Shown here piece after piece: positions 20,711 through 28,552 of a stretch of DNA of 42,960 nt. How positions within the stretch are numbered: the stretch's first letter is position 1; the number at the start of each line of letters is the position of its first letter. A program made the position numbers and the translations under genes. The stretch spans positions 1 through 42,960 of the IMG/VR virus record IMGVR_UViG_3300036791_001259. One strand, 5' to 3'. The notes beneath the pieces are model-generated. The model did not search any database. It was not told the DNA's origin and was given only the letters and a program-made list of their open reading frames with translations. This DNA comes from a virus.

Positions 20711-20811
20711 GCTCAAGTGTAACTTGGCCGCAGCGCGGGTTTGCGCCTATGCTTGCTGTTGCATTCCTAACAACACCGGCTCGTACCGGGCAACAAGCAC
20801 AGGAGGGCAGC

Positions 20812-20850
20812 ATGGCGCGCAGGCGCAGGCACCGTCGCGGTCGTCGGTAA
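20812..20850 (+). CDS. 12-aa arginine-rich microprotein
   Basis: ATG 20812 follows a near-perfect AGGAGGG (20801-20807) at good spacing and the frame ends TAA 20848-20850. The peptide is MARRRRHRRGRR, with eight Arg and one His. A strong terminator follows 18 bp later, so it would be the last product of this transcript. Strong translation signals on so short and basic a peptide suggest a real product (nucleic-acid binding or charge neutralisation) or a leader peptide. Confidence 0.45.
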   Translation: MARRRRHRRGRR

Positions 20851-20867
20851 GGGCCGCTGGAATCAGA

Positions 20868-20904
20868 AGCCCCGGGCATGCGATTGGCTGCTCGGGGCTT
20901 TTTT
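20868..20904 (+). terminator. Strong Rho-independent terminator inside the late cluster
   Basis: AGCCCCGGGCA (20868-20878) pairs with TGCTCGGGGCT (20889-20899) in an 11-bp stem with one G-U pair, loop of 10, followed by six T (20899-20904). It separates the packaging genes from the capsid genes, so capsid genes probably have their own promoter or depend on read-through. Confidence 0.85.
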
Positions 20905-20950
20905 CATGTGTAACTATGCAGAATTGCATATTCGGTGGTAAGCGCGGCTT

Positions 20951-21403
20951 ATGCCCCTCCCTGGTGCGATGCCCCCGACGACCATGGGCGGCCCGATGCC
21001 GCCCGGCAGGCCGATGCCGAAGTCGCCTTTCGGTGGTCCCGGTGGACCCGGCGCCTCGCCGGCGCTGTCACCGGGCGGCGGTGCCGGCAACGAGGCCGCC
21101 GCCATCGCCGACATCAAATCCACCATCCCGCTGCTGATGAAGTCGGCCAACAACTTTCCGGTCGGCGACAAGCGCCGCCAGGCGCTGTTGCGCGCGGTGA
21201 TGGCGCTGGAGGCCAATTTCGGCAAGAGCGACACCGACGACCTGACCGGCGCGGCGGCGCAGCGCATCGGCGCGGCCGCCAAGAGCGGCCAGGGCTTGCA
21301 AGGTCACAATATGCCGCCGCCGGGGATCATGCTGGGCGGCCCGTCACCGATGATGGGCGGCGGCATGGGCGGCGGCATGGGAGCGCCAGGAGGCATGGGA
21401 TGA
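20951..21403 (+). CDS. Pro/Gly/Met-rich head-region protein, 150 aa
   Basis: The N terminus (MPLPGAMPPTTMGGPMPPGR) and C terminus (Met/Gly repeats) are low complexity. The middle is a helical segment (AAIADIKSTIPLLMKSANNF, RRQALLRAVMALEANFGK). Such small proteins often lie between portal and capsid genes. A role in head assembly is inferred from position only. The stop overlaps the next HNH gene as ATGA. Confidence 0.65.
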   Translation: MPLPGAMPPTTMGGPMPPGRPMPKSPFGGPGGPGASPALSPGGGAGNEAAAIADIKSTIPLLMKSANNFPVGDKRRQALLRAVMALEANFGKSDTDDLTGAAAQRIGAAAKSGQGLQGHNMPPPGIMLGGPSPMMGGGMGGGMGAPGGMG

Positions 21404-21855
21404 GCCTCACCTCGCTGCCCGCCAGAATCGAGCGCAAGATCATCCCGGAGCCGATGAGCGGGTGCTGTCTATGGCTGGGCGGTGTTGACGGTCGCGGCTA
21501 CGGCTATCTGAAAAACCGACAGACCATGCGCGTGCGCGGTGTTCACCGCATGGTTTACGAGAACATCAAGGGTGAATTGCCGGATGATGTTTGTTTGATG
21601 CATTCGTGCGACAACCCGCCGTGCTGTAACCCTGATCATTTGTTTCCCGGCACCAGGTTGGACAATAATCTTGACCGGGATCGGAAGAACCGCGTGCGGC
21701 ACGGCGAGCGGCACACCAAAGCGAAGCTGAGCGCGGCCCAGGTTGCTGAAGTCAGGGCTTCCGCTGAACGCGCTTGCGATATTTCCGTCCGGCTCGGAGT
21801 TTCGAGTTCGACAATTTCGAACATCCGTGCGGGCCGGACCCGGCGACGCGGTTAG
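21400..21855 (+). CDS. HNH endonuclease with C-terminal HTH, 151 aa
   Basis: ATG 21400 overlaps the upstream stop. The protein begins with the module RKIIPEPMSGCCLWLGGVDG, shared with the HNH gene at 28553. The HNH core is VHRMVYENIKG, CLMHSCDNPPCCNPDHL and NLDRDRKN. The C-terminal 40 residues (KLSAAQVAEVRASAE, ISVRLGVSSSTISNI) form a helix-turn-helix for DNA recognition. It is a free-standing homing-type endonuclease inserted in the head gene cluster. Confidence 0.88.
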   Translation: MSLTSLPARIERKIIPEPMSGCCLWLGGVDGRGYGYLKNRQTMRVRGVHRMVYENIKGELPDDVCLMHSCDNPPCCNPDHLFPGTRLDNNLDRDRKNRVRHGERHTKAKLSAAQVAEVRASAERACDISVRLGVSSSTISNIRAGRTRRRG

Positions 21856-21869
21856 AGGAGACAACCCAG

Positions 21870-22067
21870 ATGAGTGATTATAATTTCCTAAAACCTAAAG
21901 TAACTGCTGGGAAGATGGAGGAAAGGAAGAAGAAGAACGGACTTTTTCAGAACGTTGGTTCTTACCCTGAACTGGGTGGATTCACCGCTGCCTCCAAGGT
22001 GCCGGAACGTCAGCGTCCACTAGCCCTGGAAAAAGGCGATTTAGTTCGCAAGGGAAAGCCAATCTAG
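21870..22067 (+). CDS. Small phage protein in the head cluster, 65 aa
   Basis: GAGGAG precedes ATG 21870. The protein is basic at its centre (KMEERKKKNG) and has NVGSYPELGGFTAASKVP. It is followed directly, without a gap, by the next ATG. Unknown function; probably a minor head protein or assembly factor. Confidence 0.65.
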   Translation: MSDYNFLKPKVTAGKMEERKKKNGLFQNVGSYPELGGFTAASKVPERQRPLALEKGDLVRKGKPI

Positions 22068-22322
22068 ATGGTGAAACGCAACGAACGCAACGACAAGGTC
22101 TACGAGACCACCTCGCCGTTCGAGGCCGGCGCCAGCAACAAGTCGCTGGCGGCCACCTCCAACGAGGTCAATTCGATGACGCCGGCCAAGGACTGGACGG
22201 CGCGCTTCAATCCCAGCTTTGACGCCAAGCACTTCGGCAACCCGGCCGGCATGCCGGGGGTGGCGCTCATCCAGCGCGGCGGTGAAGCATCGAAGCTGCC
22301 CTGGAAGGGAGGCAAACCATGA
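22068..22322 (+). CDS. Small phage protein in the head cluster, 84 aa
   Basis: ATG 22068 directly follows the previous TAG. The sequence is polar (MVKRNERNDKVYETTSPFEA, NEVNSMTPAKDWTARFNPSF) with no membrane segment or motif. Its last codons overlap the start of the scaffold candidate by four bases (ATGA). Function unknown. Confidence 0.65.
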   Translation: MVKRNERNDKVYETTSPFEAGASNKSLAATSNEVNSMTPAKDWTARFNPSFDAKHFGNPAGMPGVALIQRGGEASKLPWKGGKP

Positions 22323-22828
22323 CCACTTTGCACCCGCAGACCGCCGCCGCCATGGGCAACCTGCTGCACCGGCTGGCCGGCAATCCCAAGACCCGCGCCC
22401 AAACGCTCGGTCTGATCAAGGAGATCGATCCGAGCTATCGGCTGCCGGGTGACGTCGAGATCGCCAATCTGCGCAAGGAGCTGGCCGACAAGTCGGAAGC
22501 CGACAAGCGCGCCGAGCAGCAGCAGCGCGCGCAGAACCGCCGCGCCAACCAGCGCAAGAAGCTGGTGGATTCGCATGGCGAGGACGTGGTCAAGCAGATC
22601 GAGGAGGTTACCCTCAAGAAGTATCCGCACATCGACCTGGAGGACGCCGCCAAGATCTACGCCGCCGACAACGGCCCGGTGATGGCGCCGAGCAATTCCA
22701 ACAAGCCGGCGCGGCACGGCCAGTACTGGGAATTCCCGGATATTCCGGGACTGCTGTCCAATCCCGACAAGGCCGCCAGCGACATGGCCTACAGCATGAT
22801 CGACGAGTTTCGGGGCAGAGCAGCTTAG
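22319..22828 (+). CDS. Scaffold-type coiled-coil protein upstream of capsid, 169 aa
   Basis: ATG 22319 overlaps the previous stop as ATGA. The central part (residues 50-110) is a charged coiled coil: NLRKELADKSEADKRAEQQQ, then RANQRKKLVDSHGEDVVKQI. The ends are compact (PQTAAAMGNLLHRLAG, YSMIDEFRGR). The place directly before the capsid gene and the helical, charged composition fit a scaffolding protein, although the family is not recognised by sequence. Confidence 0.6.
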   Translation: MTTLHPQTAAAMGNLLHRLAGNPKTRAQTLGLIKEIDPSYRLPGDVEIANLRKELADKSEADKRAEQQQRAQNRRANQRKKLVDSHGEDVVKQIEEVTLKKYPHIDLEDAAKIYAADNGPVMAPSNSNKPARHGQYWEFPDIPGLLSNPDKAASDMAYSMIDEFRGRAA

Positions 22829-22853
22829 GCTTTAGATTCAGGGGTTAACCAAA

Positions 22854-23861
22854 ATGCCGCAATTTGGCCAAGGTATCATTCCCGCCCAAGGTGCCATCGC
22901 TGCTGAATTGGCTGCAGTCACAAGGCGAGCGTTCCTGCCCAAGGTTTTCGTCCAGCTCTGGAAGTCGACGCCCTGGATGGCCGCCATGCTGTCGCATGCG
23001 CAGGTTGCCAGCGGCGGTCTGTCACCAATCACTGTCCCATTGCAGGGCAATCCTATGGTGACAATTCAGAACGTTGGGTACGACGGCTCATTCAACCAGC
23101 CGGGGACCACTCCCGGCCTGCAGAATGCTGAGTTTAATCTCAAGGGTTACCTCACGGCCATCCCCTTCCTCGGATTCGAGGGTCTCGTTCAGCTTGACTA
23201 CAGCGTCGTCCCTCTCATCGAGGCACGCATGAATGACGCGACGAACGTGACTCTCGATCGTTTCTCGTCCGACATGTACAACAACATCACCAACCTGCAG
23301 TCCATGGTCGGACTTCCGGCGGCGATAGACGACGGTACATTCTCCGCCACGTACGGTGGCATCAACCGTCCAAACAATCCGTTCTGGAAGTCGACCTACG
23401 TCCATAATGGCTCTCCGGTCACCCCGACCCGCAACCTGATGCTGCAGTATATCTCGCAGGTCACCAAGGTCACCGGCGAAATCCCGAAGATGGGGCTGAT
23501 GGGTTTCGGCACCTGGACCAACCTGGCGCAGGACTTCACCCCCAATGAGCGATACGTGGTCACGCCCTCGCAGCCGTTCGGCGAGGGAAAGGTCGAGGCG
23601 CTGTTCCGCGCTCTGGATGTGGCGGGCGTGCCGTTTTATCCCGACCCCTATTGCCCCGAGGGCACCCTCTACCTGCTCAACACCGACTACCTCTCGCTTT
23701 ACGTCCACGAGCGCGCATCATTCTACTTCACCGGCTTCGAGTCGACGCTCTCCAACGGCCAGTTCGGCTACATCGGGGCGCTCTTGACCTTGCTCGAGAT
23801 GGTCGACGTGAAGTGCAAGGCGCACGGCAAGTTCGACAACATCGCCTTCCTGCCGATTTAG
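22854..23861 (+). CDS. Major capsid protein, 335 aa
   Basis: AGGGG precedes ATG 22854. The protein begins MPQFGQGIIPAQGAIAAELA and shows capsid features: KVFVQLWKSTPWMAAMLSHA, a basin of beta strands (PITVPLQGNPMVTIQ), long middle helices with FSSDMYNNITNLQSM, and a C-terminal domain with RYVVTPSQPFGEG and YLSLYVHERASFYFTGFE. Position after the scaffold candidate and before adaptor genes supports the call. It is expected to adopt the HK97 fold. Confidence 0.85.
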   Translation: MPQFGQGIIPAQGAIAAELAAVTRRAFLPKVFVQLWKSTPWMAAMLSHAQVASGGLSPITVPLQGNPMVTIQNVGYDGSFNQPGTTPGLQNAEFNLKGYLTAIPFLGFEGLVQLDYSVVPLIEARMNDATNVTLDRFSSDMYNNITNLQSMVGLPAAIDDGTFSATYGGINRPNNPFWKSTYVHNGSPVTPTRNLMLQYISQVTKVTGEIPKMGLMGFGTWTNLAQDFTPNERYVVTPSQPFGEGKVEALFRALDVAGVPFYPDPYCPEGTLYLLNTDYLSLYVHERASFYFTGFESTLSNGQFGYIGALLTLLEMVDVKCKAHGKFDNIAFLPI

Positions 23862-23869
23862 GGGCAACA

Positions 23870-23897
23870 GGGTGCTCGCACCCGTCTTCGTGAGATA
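23870..23897 (+). promoter_or_regulatory. Hairpin leader motif, copy C
   Basis: Stem GGGTG/CACCC (23870-23874 and 23879-23883), loop CTCG, followed by GTCTTCGTGAGATA and then ATG 23903 after five more bases. Compared with the other copies, stem positions 3 and 4 differ on both arms so that pairing is kept. It lies between the capsid gene and the next head gene. Confidence 0.7.
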
Positions 23898-23902
23898 GTG
23901 CC

Positions 23903-24850
23903 ATGAGAACTGGTGGTCCGTTTCCGTTCAATCCAGCCGGCTCATTTCCGGTTGCGCTCGGCGCCGGCGCCTATTTCTACGTTCCGCCCGGCCAGTACCT
24001 GATGAACCTGGGACCGCTGACCGCGCTGCAATGGTGGGATCCGATCGGCTACACCTGGCGCGGCGGACTGTCGACCACAGACCATGCCTTCGCCATGTCG
24101 ACCGACGGCTACAACTACCGCCTCATCAATGTGTCGGGCGCGGTGGTCAGCGTCACGGTCGGCACCGCCGGCTCGGGTGGCGTGAACGGCATCGGCCCGA
24201 CCCAGACCGGCTCCAATGTGAACTTCGCGGCCGGCGCCGGCCTCACCGCCAAGGGCTACGTCATCGTCGGCGGCGCGCTGGCGGCCCCGACCGTCACCCA
24301 GGCCGGATCGGGATTCACGGCCATACCCTTGATTCTGATCGACCCGCCCCCGGCCGGCGGCATCCAGGCCACCGCCATCGCCACCATCACCGCCGGCGGC
24401 GCGCTCAATACCGTCACCCTGGTCAATGCCGGCGCCGGCTACACCACGCCGCCCAACTTTTACGTCATCCCGCAGTTCCTGGACTATCCGGGCGCCCCGG
24501 CGATCCCGGGCGTCATCCCCAATGCGCCGACCCCGATCGCCCCCAACTTCCCGCCCGGCCAGATCGCCATCGGCCCGGGTGGCGGCGGCGCCGCCTACCT
24601 CCCGCAGAATTTCATGCAGGGCCTGCAAGGCGCGTTTCCATTCTCGACCGGCGCGCTGGTGACCTCCGGCGCCTTGACCGGCTCCGGCACCGTGACCGGC
24701 ATCGTCGTGACCAATGGCGGCTCGGCCTATGCGGCGGCGCCCGCCGTTACTTTCAGCGGCACCTCGCTCGGCACCGCGGCCGCCACCGCCGTCCTGGGCG
24801 CGGCCGCCGCCACCGACTCATCGATCATCCAGGCTTTCGTCAACGAATAG
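23903..24850 (+). CDS. Beta-rich virion protein with repeated G-x-GY modules, 315 aa
   Basis: It follows the capsid gene and hairpin copy C. The protein is Gly/Ala/Thr/Val-rich and beta-type, with at least two copies of a module of the form T-x-x-G-S-G-[FY]-x-x-x-P (VTQAGSGFTAIP near residue 130; VVTNGGSAYAAAP near 270). The module also occurs in the genes at 25808 and 26738. The N-terminal part (FYVPPGQYLMNLGPLTALQW) is better ordered. A head decoration or stabilisation protein is likely; no catalytic motif. Confidence 0.7.
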   Translation: MRTGGPFPFNPAGSFPVALGAGAYFYVPPGQYLMNLGPLTALQWWDPIGYTWRGGLSTTDHAFAMSTDGYNYRLINVSGAVVSVTVGTAGSGGVNGIGPTQTGSNVNFAAGAGLTAKGYVIVGGALAAPTVTQAGSGFTAIPLILIDPPPAGGIQATAIATITAGGALNTVTLVNAGAGYTTPPNFYVIPQFLDYPGAPAIPGVIPNAPTPIAPNFPPGQIAIGPGGGGAAYLPQNFMQGLQGAFPFSTGALVTSGALTGSGTVTGIVVTNGGSAYAAAPAVTFSGTSLGTAAATAVLGAAAATDSSIIQAFVNE

Positions 24851-24862
24851 GGCACCAGACTG

Positions 24863-25408
24863 ATGGACTGGTCCGCTTACACGGAGCTCCTCAACGAACT
24901 GGCGCAGGCGCGCCGCGATGCCTATGAAAGCGCGCCCCGCACCACGCCTGCGCACCTCGACGCCGCCATCTTCCTGGCCATGCTGCAGGCGCTCAATAGC
25001 TACATGAAGGACAACCCGGCTCCGGTTCTGTCCGCGCTGACGCCCGCCACGGCCGTTTCCGGCGCCGATGACTTCACGCTGTCCTGCACCGGTACCGGTT
25101 TTACCGACAGAAGCGTCATCGTGTTCGGTTCGCACGACGAACCGACCACCCTGGTGTCCGATACCGAGGTGACCACCATCGTGAAGCCGTCACTGTTTGC
25201 CCCGGCGGAGGTGCCGGTGTGGGTGCGCAACGGCCCATCGGCCTCCGATTCGGTCAATTTTACCTTCACGGAGCCGGAATTGCCGCGCGCGGCCGCTGCC
25301 GAGCATCCAGAACCGGTCGCGGAGGCCGAATCGGAGGCCGAATCGGGCACCGAGGACGATTCCGAAGACTCTTCCTCCAAGAGGAGCAAGCATGCTCGCC
25401 GAAAATAA
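24863..25408 (+). CDS. IPT/TIG-domain virion protein, 181 aa
   Basis: An N-terminal helical segment (WSAYTELLNELAQARRDAY) is followed by an immunoglobulin-like IPT/TIG domain: VLSALTPATAVSGADDFTLS, then GTGFTDRSVIVFG and VPVWVRNGPSASDSVNF. The C terminus is a very acidic, Ser-rich tail ending in a Lys/Arg patch. Ig-like domains of this kind are often displayed on phage heads. Function as a head or collar decoration is inferred. Confidence 0.75.
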   Translation: MDWSAYTELLNELAQARRDAYESAPRTTPAHLDAAIFLAMLQALNSYMKDNPAPVLSALTPATAVSGADDFTLSCTGTGFTDRSVIVFGSHDEPTTLVSDTEVTTIVKPSLFAPAEVPVWVRNGPSASDSVNFTFTEPELPRAAAAEHPEPVAEAESEAESGTEDDSEDSSSKRSKHARRK

Positions 25409-25808
25409 CGACCAGGAACCCGAAATCATGGCGATCCGGGTCATCAACAGCAACGACTTCACCATTTCCGACCGCTTCGACGGCGTGCCCTACACGTTCG
25501 AGCCGCAGGTGCCGCTGGCCGTGCCGGTCGACGCCGCCTTCCACATCTTCGGCTGGCACCGGGAATTCGACCCGGCCGTCATGAAGAACTATGTGATGAA
25601 GCGGTTTGGCTGGAACACGCCCAACATGATCGATGGCGGCCGTGCTGAACTGTTCTATTCCCTGCTCAAGTTCCAGCCGATCATGTACCGCATGGTGCCG
25701 GTGGAGGTGGACGGCAATGGCGTGCCGGTGGCGAAGCCGCGCGCCCCCAAGGCCAACCGGCTGATGGAATCAACCACTGAGCGGGAGGCGGCGCACGCTG
25801 ATGCTTGA
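25392..25808 (+). CDS. Head-completion-type protein, 138 aa
   Basis: ATG 25392 has GAGGAG upstream and overlaps the previous gene; ATG 25428 is a possible alternative. The sequence VINSNDFTISDRFDGVPYTF, AAFHIFGWHREFDPA and MKNYVMKRFGWNTP matches a family of phage virion proteins between capsid and adaptor genes. The exact role is unknown. Confidence 0.7.
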   Translation: MLAENNDQEPEIMAIRVINSNDFTISDRFDGVPYTFEPQVPLAVPVDAAFHIFGWHREFDPAVMKNYVMKRFGWNTPNMIDGGRAELFYSLLKFQPIMYRMVPVEVDGNGVPVAKPRAPKANRLMESTTEREAAHADA

Positions 25809-26704
25809 TGCTCCTGTCCGATTATATCTTTCAGGTTCAGGAACTGGTGCATGACTCCGCGTCGATCGATTACACGACGCAGGAGCTGACCGCCTACATC
25901 AACGACTCGCGCAATCAGATCGCTGACGATTTTTGGTGCGTTCGGACTTACTACAACAATCTGAGCGCCATCGTTAACCAGGAAACCTACCCGATCGCCT
26001 CTGGAGTGGGTGGTGCAAGGGTGACGGCTGGCGGGGTGTACGCGGCGCCGCCCACCGTTACCTTTGGCCCGCCGCCGCTCGGCGGCACCCAGGCCACCGG
26101 CGTGGCGATCATGGGCGGCATCGCGCCCAACCTGTTCGTGCAGCAGATCGCCATGACCAATTGGGGGCTCGGCTACGCCGCAGTCCCGGCCGTGAGCTTC
26201 GGCTCCGGCAGCGCCGCCGCCACCGCGATGGCGCTGCTCAATGTCATCGACATCTACACCATCTCCAGCATCCCGGCGCCGGTCGGTCCCAACCGCCAGA
26301 TGCTGCTGTGGGAGCCGTTCGCCCGCTTCAACGCCATCTACCGCATGAACACCACCAATGCGGGGCGCCCAACGGTGTGGAGCGGATATAACGAGCAGAA
26401 CCTGTTCTATCTCTACCCCGCCAACCCGGACCAGAACTACCTGCTGGAGATCGATGCTTTCGTGCGGCCGTTCCCACTGGTCAGCCCGACCGACGTCGAC
26501 ATCCAGGTCAACGCCCCGATGAACGATCTGGTGCAGTATTGGGCCGCCCACAAGGCGCTGCTCAAGGCGCAGAATTTCGAGCAGGCGGAGTATTACGCCA
26601 AGAAGTACGAGGTGCAGGCCAAGAAAAAGGGCGCCAGCAGGTTTGCGCCGCGCCGTCCCAATATCTATCAGAACGTCTGGCGGCGCACGCAGCGGGGATA
26701 CTAA
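25808..26704 (+). CDS. Head-to-tail adaptor with inserted beta module, 298 aa
   Basis: ATG 25808 overlaps the upstream stop as TGATG. The N terminus (LSDYIFQVQELVHDSASIDY, TTQELTAYINDSRNQIADDF) and the C-terminal part (YWAAHKALLKAQNFEQAEYY, KKYEVQAKKKG) fit helical adaptor proteins of short-tailed phages. Residues about 70-145 are a beta-rich insert (YAAPPTVTFG, WGLGYAAVPAVSF) of the same type found in the neighbouring genes. The protein would dock under the portal. Confidence 0.75.
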   Translation: MLLSDYIFQVQELVHDSASIDYTTQELTAYINDSRNQIADDFWCVRTYYNNLSAIVNQETYPIASGVGGARVTAGGVYAAPPTVTFGPPPLGGTQATGVAIMGGIAPNLFVQQIAMTNWGLGYAAVPAVSFGSGSAAATAMALLNVIDIYTISSIPAPVGPNRQMLLWEPFARFNAIYRMNTTNAGRPTVWSGYNEQNLFYLYPANPDQNYLLEIDAFVRPFPLVSPTDVDIQVNAPMNDLVQYWAAHKALLKAQNFEQAEYYAKKYEVQAKKKGASRFAPRRPNIYQNVWRRTQRGY

Positions 26705-26705
26705 A

Positions 26706-26733
26706 GGCTGTTCACAGCCGTCTTCAAGAGATA
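26706..26733 (+). promoter_or_regulatory. Hairpin leader motif, copy D
   Basis: Stem GGCTG/CAGCC (26706-26710 and 26715-26719), loop TTCA, followed by GTCTTCAAGAGATA, then ATG 26738 after four more bases. The sequence matches the copy at 12894-12914 over 21 bases. GAGA probably acts as the ribosome binding site of the stabilisation gene. Confidence 0.7.
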
Positions 26734-26737
26734 GAGC

Positions 26738-28543
26738 ATGCCCGACCTGACCGCGCTCCAACTCAACACCAAGAAATACATCGTTTTCTCCGGCTTTGAA
26801 ACGATGGACACGCAGTCGGCGCGCGAGGCGTTGCCGGTGACTCGGCTGGCGTGGTGCGAGAATTTGCAGATCGTCGGTCCCAACCAACTGGTGTGCTGCA
26901 ACGGCCCGGCAGCGCCGATCAACAACATTCCAAACGAAAGCATCTCGGCGCAATACTACGCCAACTTCACCCCGCCCGGCGGCGTCAATACCGATTACAT
27001 CATCTGTTTTTGCCAGTCCGGGGCGGCCTACCAAGTCAATGCCCTCACCGGCGCTTTCGTCAAATTTGCGCTCGCCGGCACCTTCTCGCCCACGCCGGAT
27101 ATGACGGTGTGGTCGTCGCAGCGGCTGCTGATTGCGGACCCGATCGCCGGCTACTGCACCTGGGACGGCAACGCCTTTGTTCAGACCGGCAGCGTGTCCC
27201 CAAATATCGTGGTCACCAACGGAGGCTCTGGCTATGCATCTCCCCCCTCCGTCACCATCACCGGTGGAGCGGGCTCCGGCGCCCTCGCCCACGCCGTCAT
27301 CACCGGGGGAGTGGTCACGGCAGTTGTTCTCGATGCCGCCGGGACCGGCTACAAGGCGGGGGACACCCTCACTGTCACCTTCGGCAGCGGCACTGCTGCT
27401 GCAACGGCTATCGTATGGCCATTCTTCAGCGTCACGCCTACCACCCTCGCCGTCTATGCCGGCCGTGTCTGGCTGGCGGGCACGCGCGTCGTTACTTGGA
27501 CGGGAACAAAAGGCTTTGACGACGCAGCTGCGGCGAATGCGTCGGGGTCAACGACCCTGAACGACGCCGACCTGGTCCACACCATCACGGCATTGCGCTC
27601 GCTCAACAACTTTCTCTATATCTTTGGCGACAACTCGATCAAGCAGATCGGCACCGTCACGGTTTCCGCCAGCACCACGATCTTCAACATTGTGACGTTG
27701 TCGTCGGACCAGGGAACTCCATTCCCGAGGGCGATTGCCTCGTACAATCGTTTGATCCTATTCGCGAATAAAGTAGGGGTGTACGCCATACTTGGAGCCT
27801 CGGTGGAGAAAATCTCCGATCAGATGGATGGGGTGTTCTCGTCGTTGGACTATTCGCAGCAGATTCAGGCGGCGGTGAACGATCTGCACACATCCTTGCA
27901 CACGTTCCTGCTGCTGGCGCGCTACAAGGACCCGATCGCCGGCGTCACCCGGTCGCTGATCATGTGCTTCTACAAGAACCGCTGGTTTGTCGCCAACCAG
28001 GGCAGCAATATCACCACCATCTGCTCGGCCCCGATCGGCGGCATCATCGAGACCTTCTCCTCCTCCGGCGCGGATGTCACGCAGATTTTCCAGTCCACCA
28101 CGCCGGTGCCGATCATCCTGCGCACCTCGCTGTCGGCCAACCAGGAATTTCACATCGGCAAGAAGGCGCTGCGCGGGGCGGTGGCGCTCAATTCGAGCAC
28201 GCTCACCACCATGTACGGCACTTGCGACACCGAAAACAACAACCCCGGTGTTCCGTTCTCGTTCTCGACCGCGATTCCGATCCTGTGGGTGAACAATGCC
28301 GGGATCGTCATTGCGTGGCAGAACAACGCATTGCAGCCGATCACCTGGGCCGCGGTCGGCTTCCTCTACCAGCGGGTCGAGGTGTCCGGCTCGGGAGTAT
28401 TTCTCGGGCTGACCTTGACCGGCACCTTCATGGGCAGCGCCGGCGGGGGCGGTTCGCCGGGCAACACGCAAGGTCTGGTGATCAATGGTCTGGTCATCGA
28501 GTATCAACCGAAGACTGTACTAGCCTCCCGTATGAATGCATAG
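26738..28543 (+). CDS. P22 gp10-like packaged-DNA stabilisation / tail hub protein, 601 aa
   Basis: The protein has a beta-propeller-like organisation with repeated aromatic strands: VWSSQRLLIADPIAGYCTWD, VYAGRVWLAGTRVVTW, LNNFLYIFGDNSIKQIGT, YNRLILFANKVGVYAI and MCFYKNRWFVANQGSN. This fits the family of packaged-DNA stabilisation proteins that close the portal in P22-like phages. Residues 155-225 contain the G-S-GY beta module (VVTNGGSGYASPPSVTITGG). It starts behind hairpin copy D. The family call is moderate because repeats diverge. Confidence 0.7.
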   Translation: MPDLTALQLNTKKYIVFSGFETMDTQSAREALPVTRLAWCENLQIVGPNQLVCCNGPAAPINNIPNESISAQYYANFTPPGGVNTDYIICFCQSGAAYQVNALTGAFVKFALAGTFSPTPDMTVWSSQRLLIADPIAGYCTWDGNAFVQTGSVSPNIVVTNGGSGYASPPSVTITGGAGSGALAHAVITGGVVTAVVLDAAGTGYKAGDTLTVTFGSGTAAATAIVWPFFSVTPTTLAVYAGRVWLAGTRVVTWTGTKGFDDAAAANASGSTTLNDADLVHTITALRSLNNFLYIFGDNSIKQIGTVTVSASTTIFNIVTLSSDQGTPFPRAIASYNRLILFANKVGVYAILGASVEKISDQMDGVFSSLDYSQQIQAAVNDLHTSLHTFLLLARYKDPIAGVTRSLIMCFYKNRWFVANQGSNITTICSAPIGGIIETFSSSGADVTQIFQSTTPVPIILRTSLSANQEFHIGKKALRGAVALNSSTLTTMYGTCDTENNNPGVPFSFSTAIPILWVNNAGIVIAWQNNALQPITWAAVGFLYQRVEVSGSGVFLGLTLTGTFMGSAGGGGSPGNTQGLVINGLVIEYQPKTVLASRMNA

Positions 28544-28552
28544 GATACTCCC

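Noticed and set aside
18476-20716. Long leftward open frame (746 codons) opposite the portal gene
   Set aside because: It is antisense to a clearly recognised portal gene and full of Arg/Gln/His/Leu from reverse-strand high-GC codons; no family signature.
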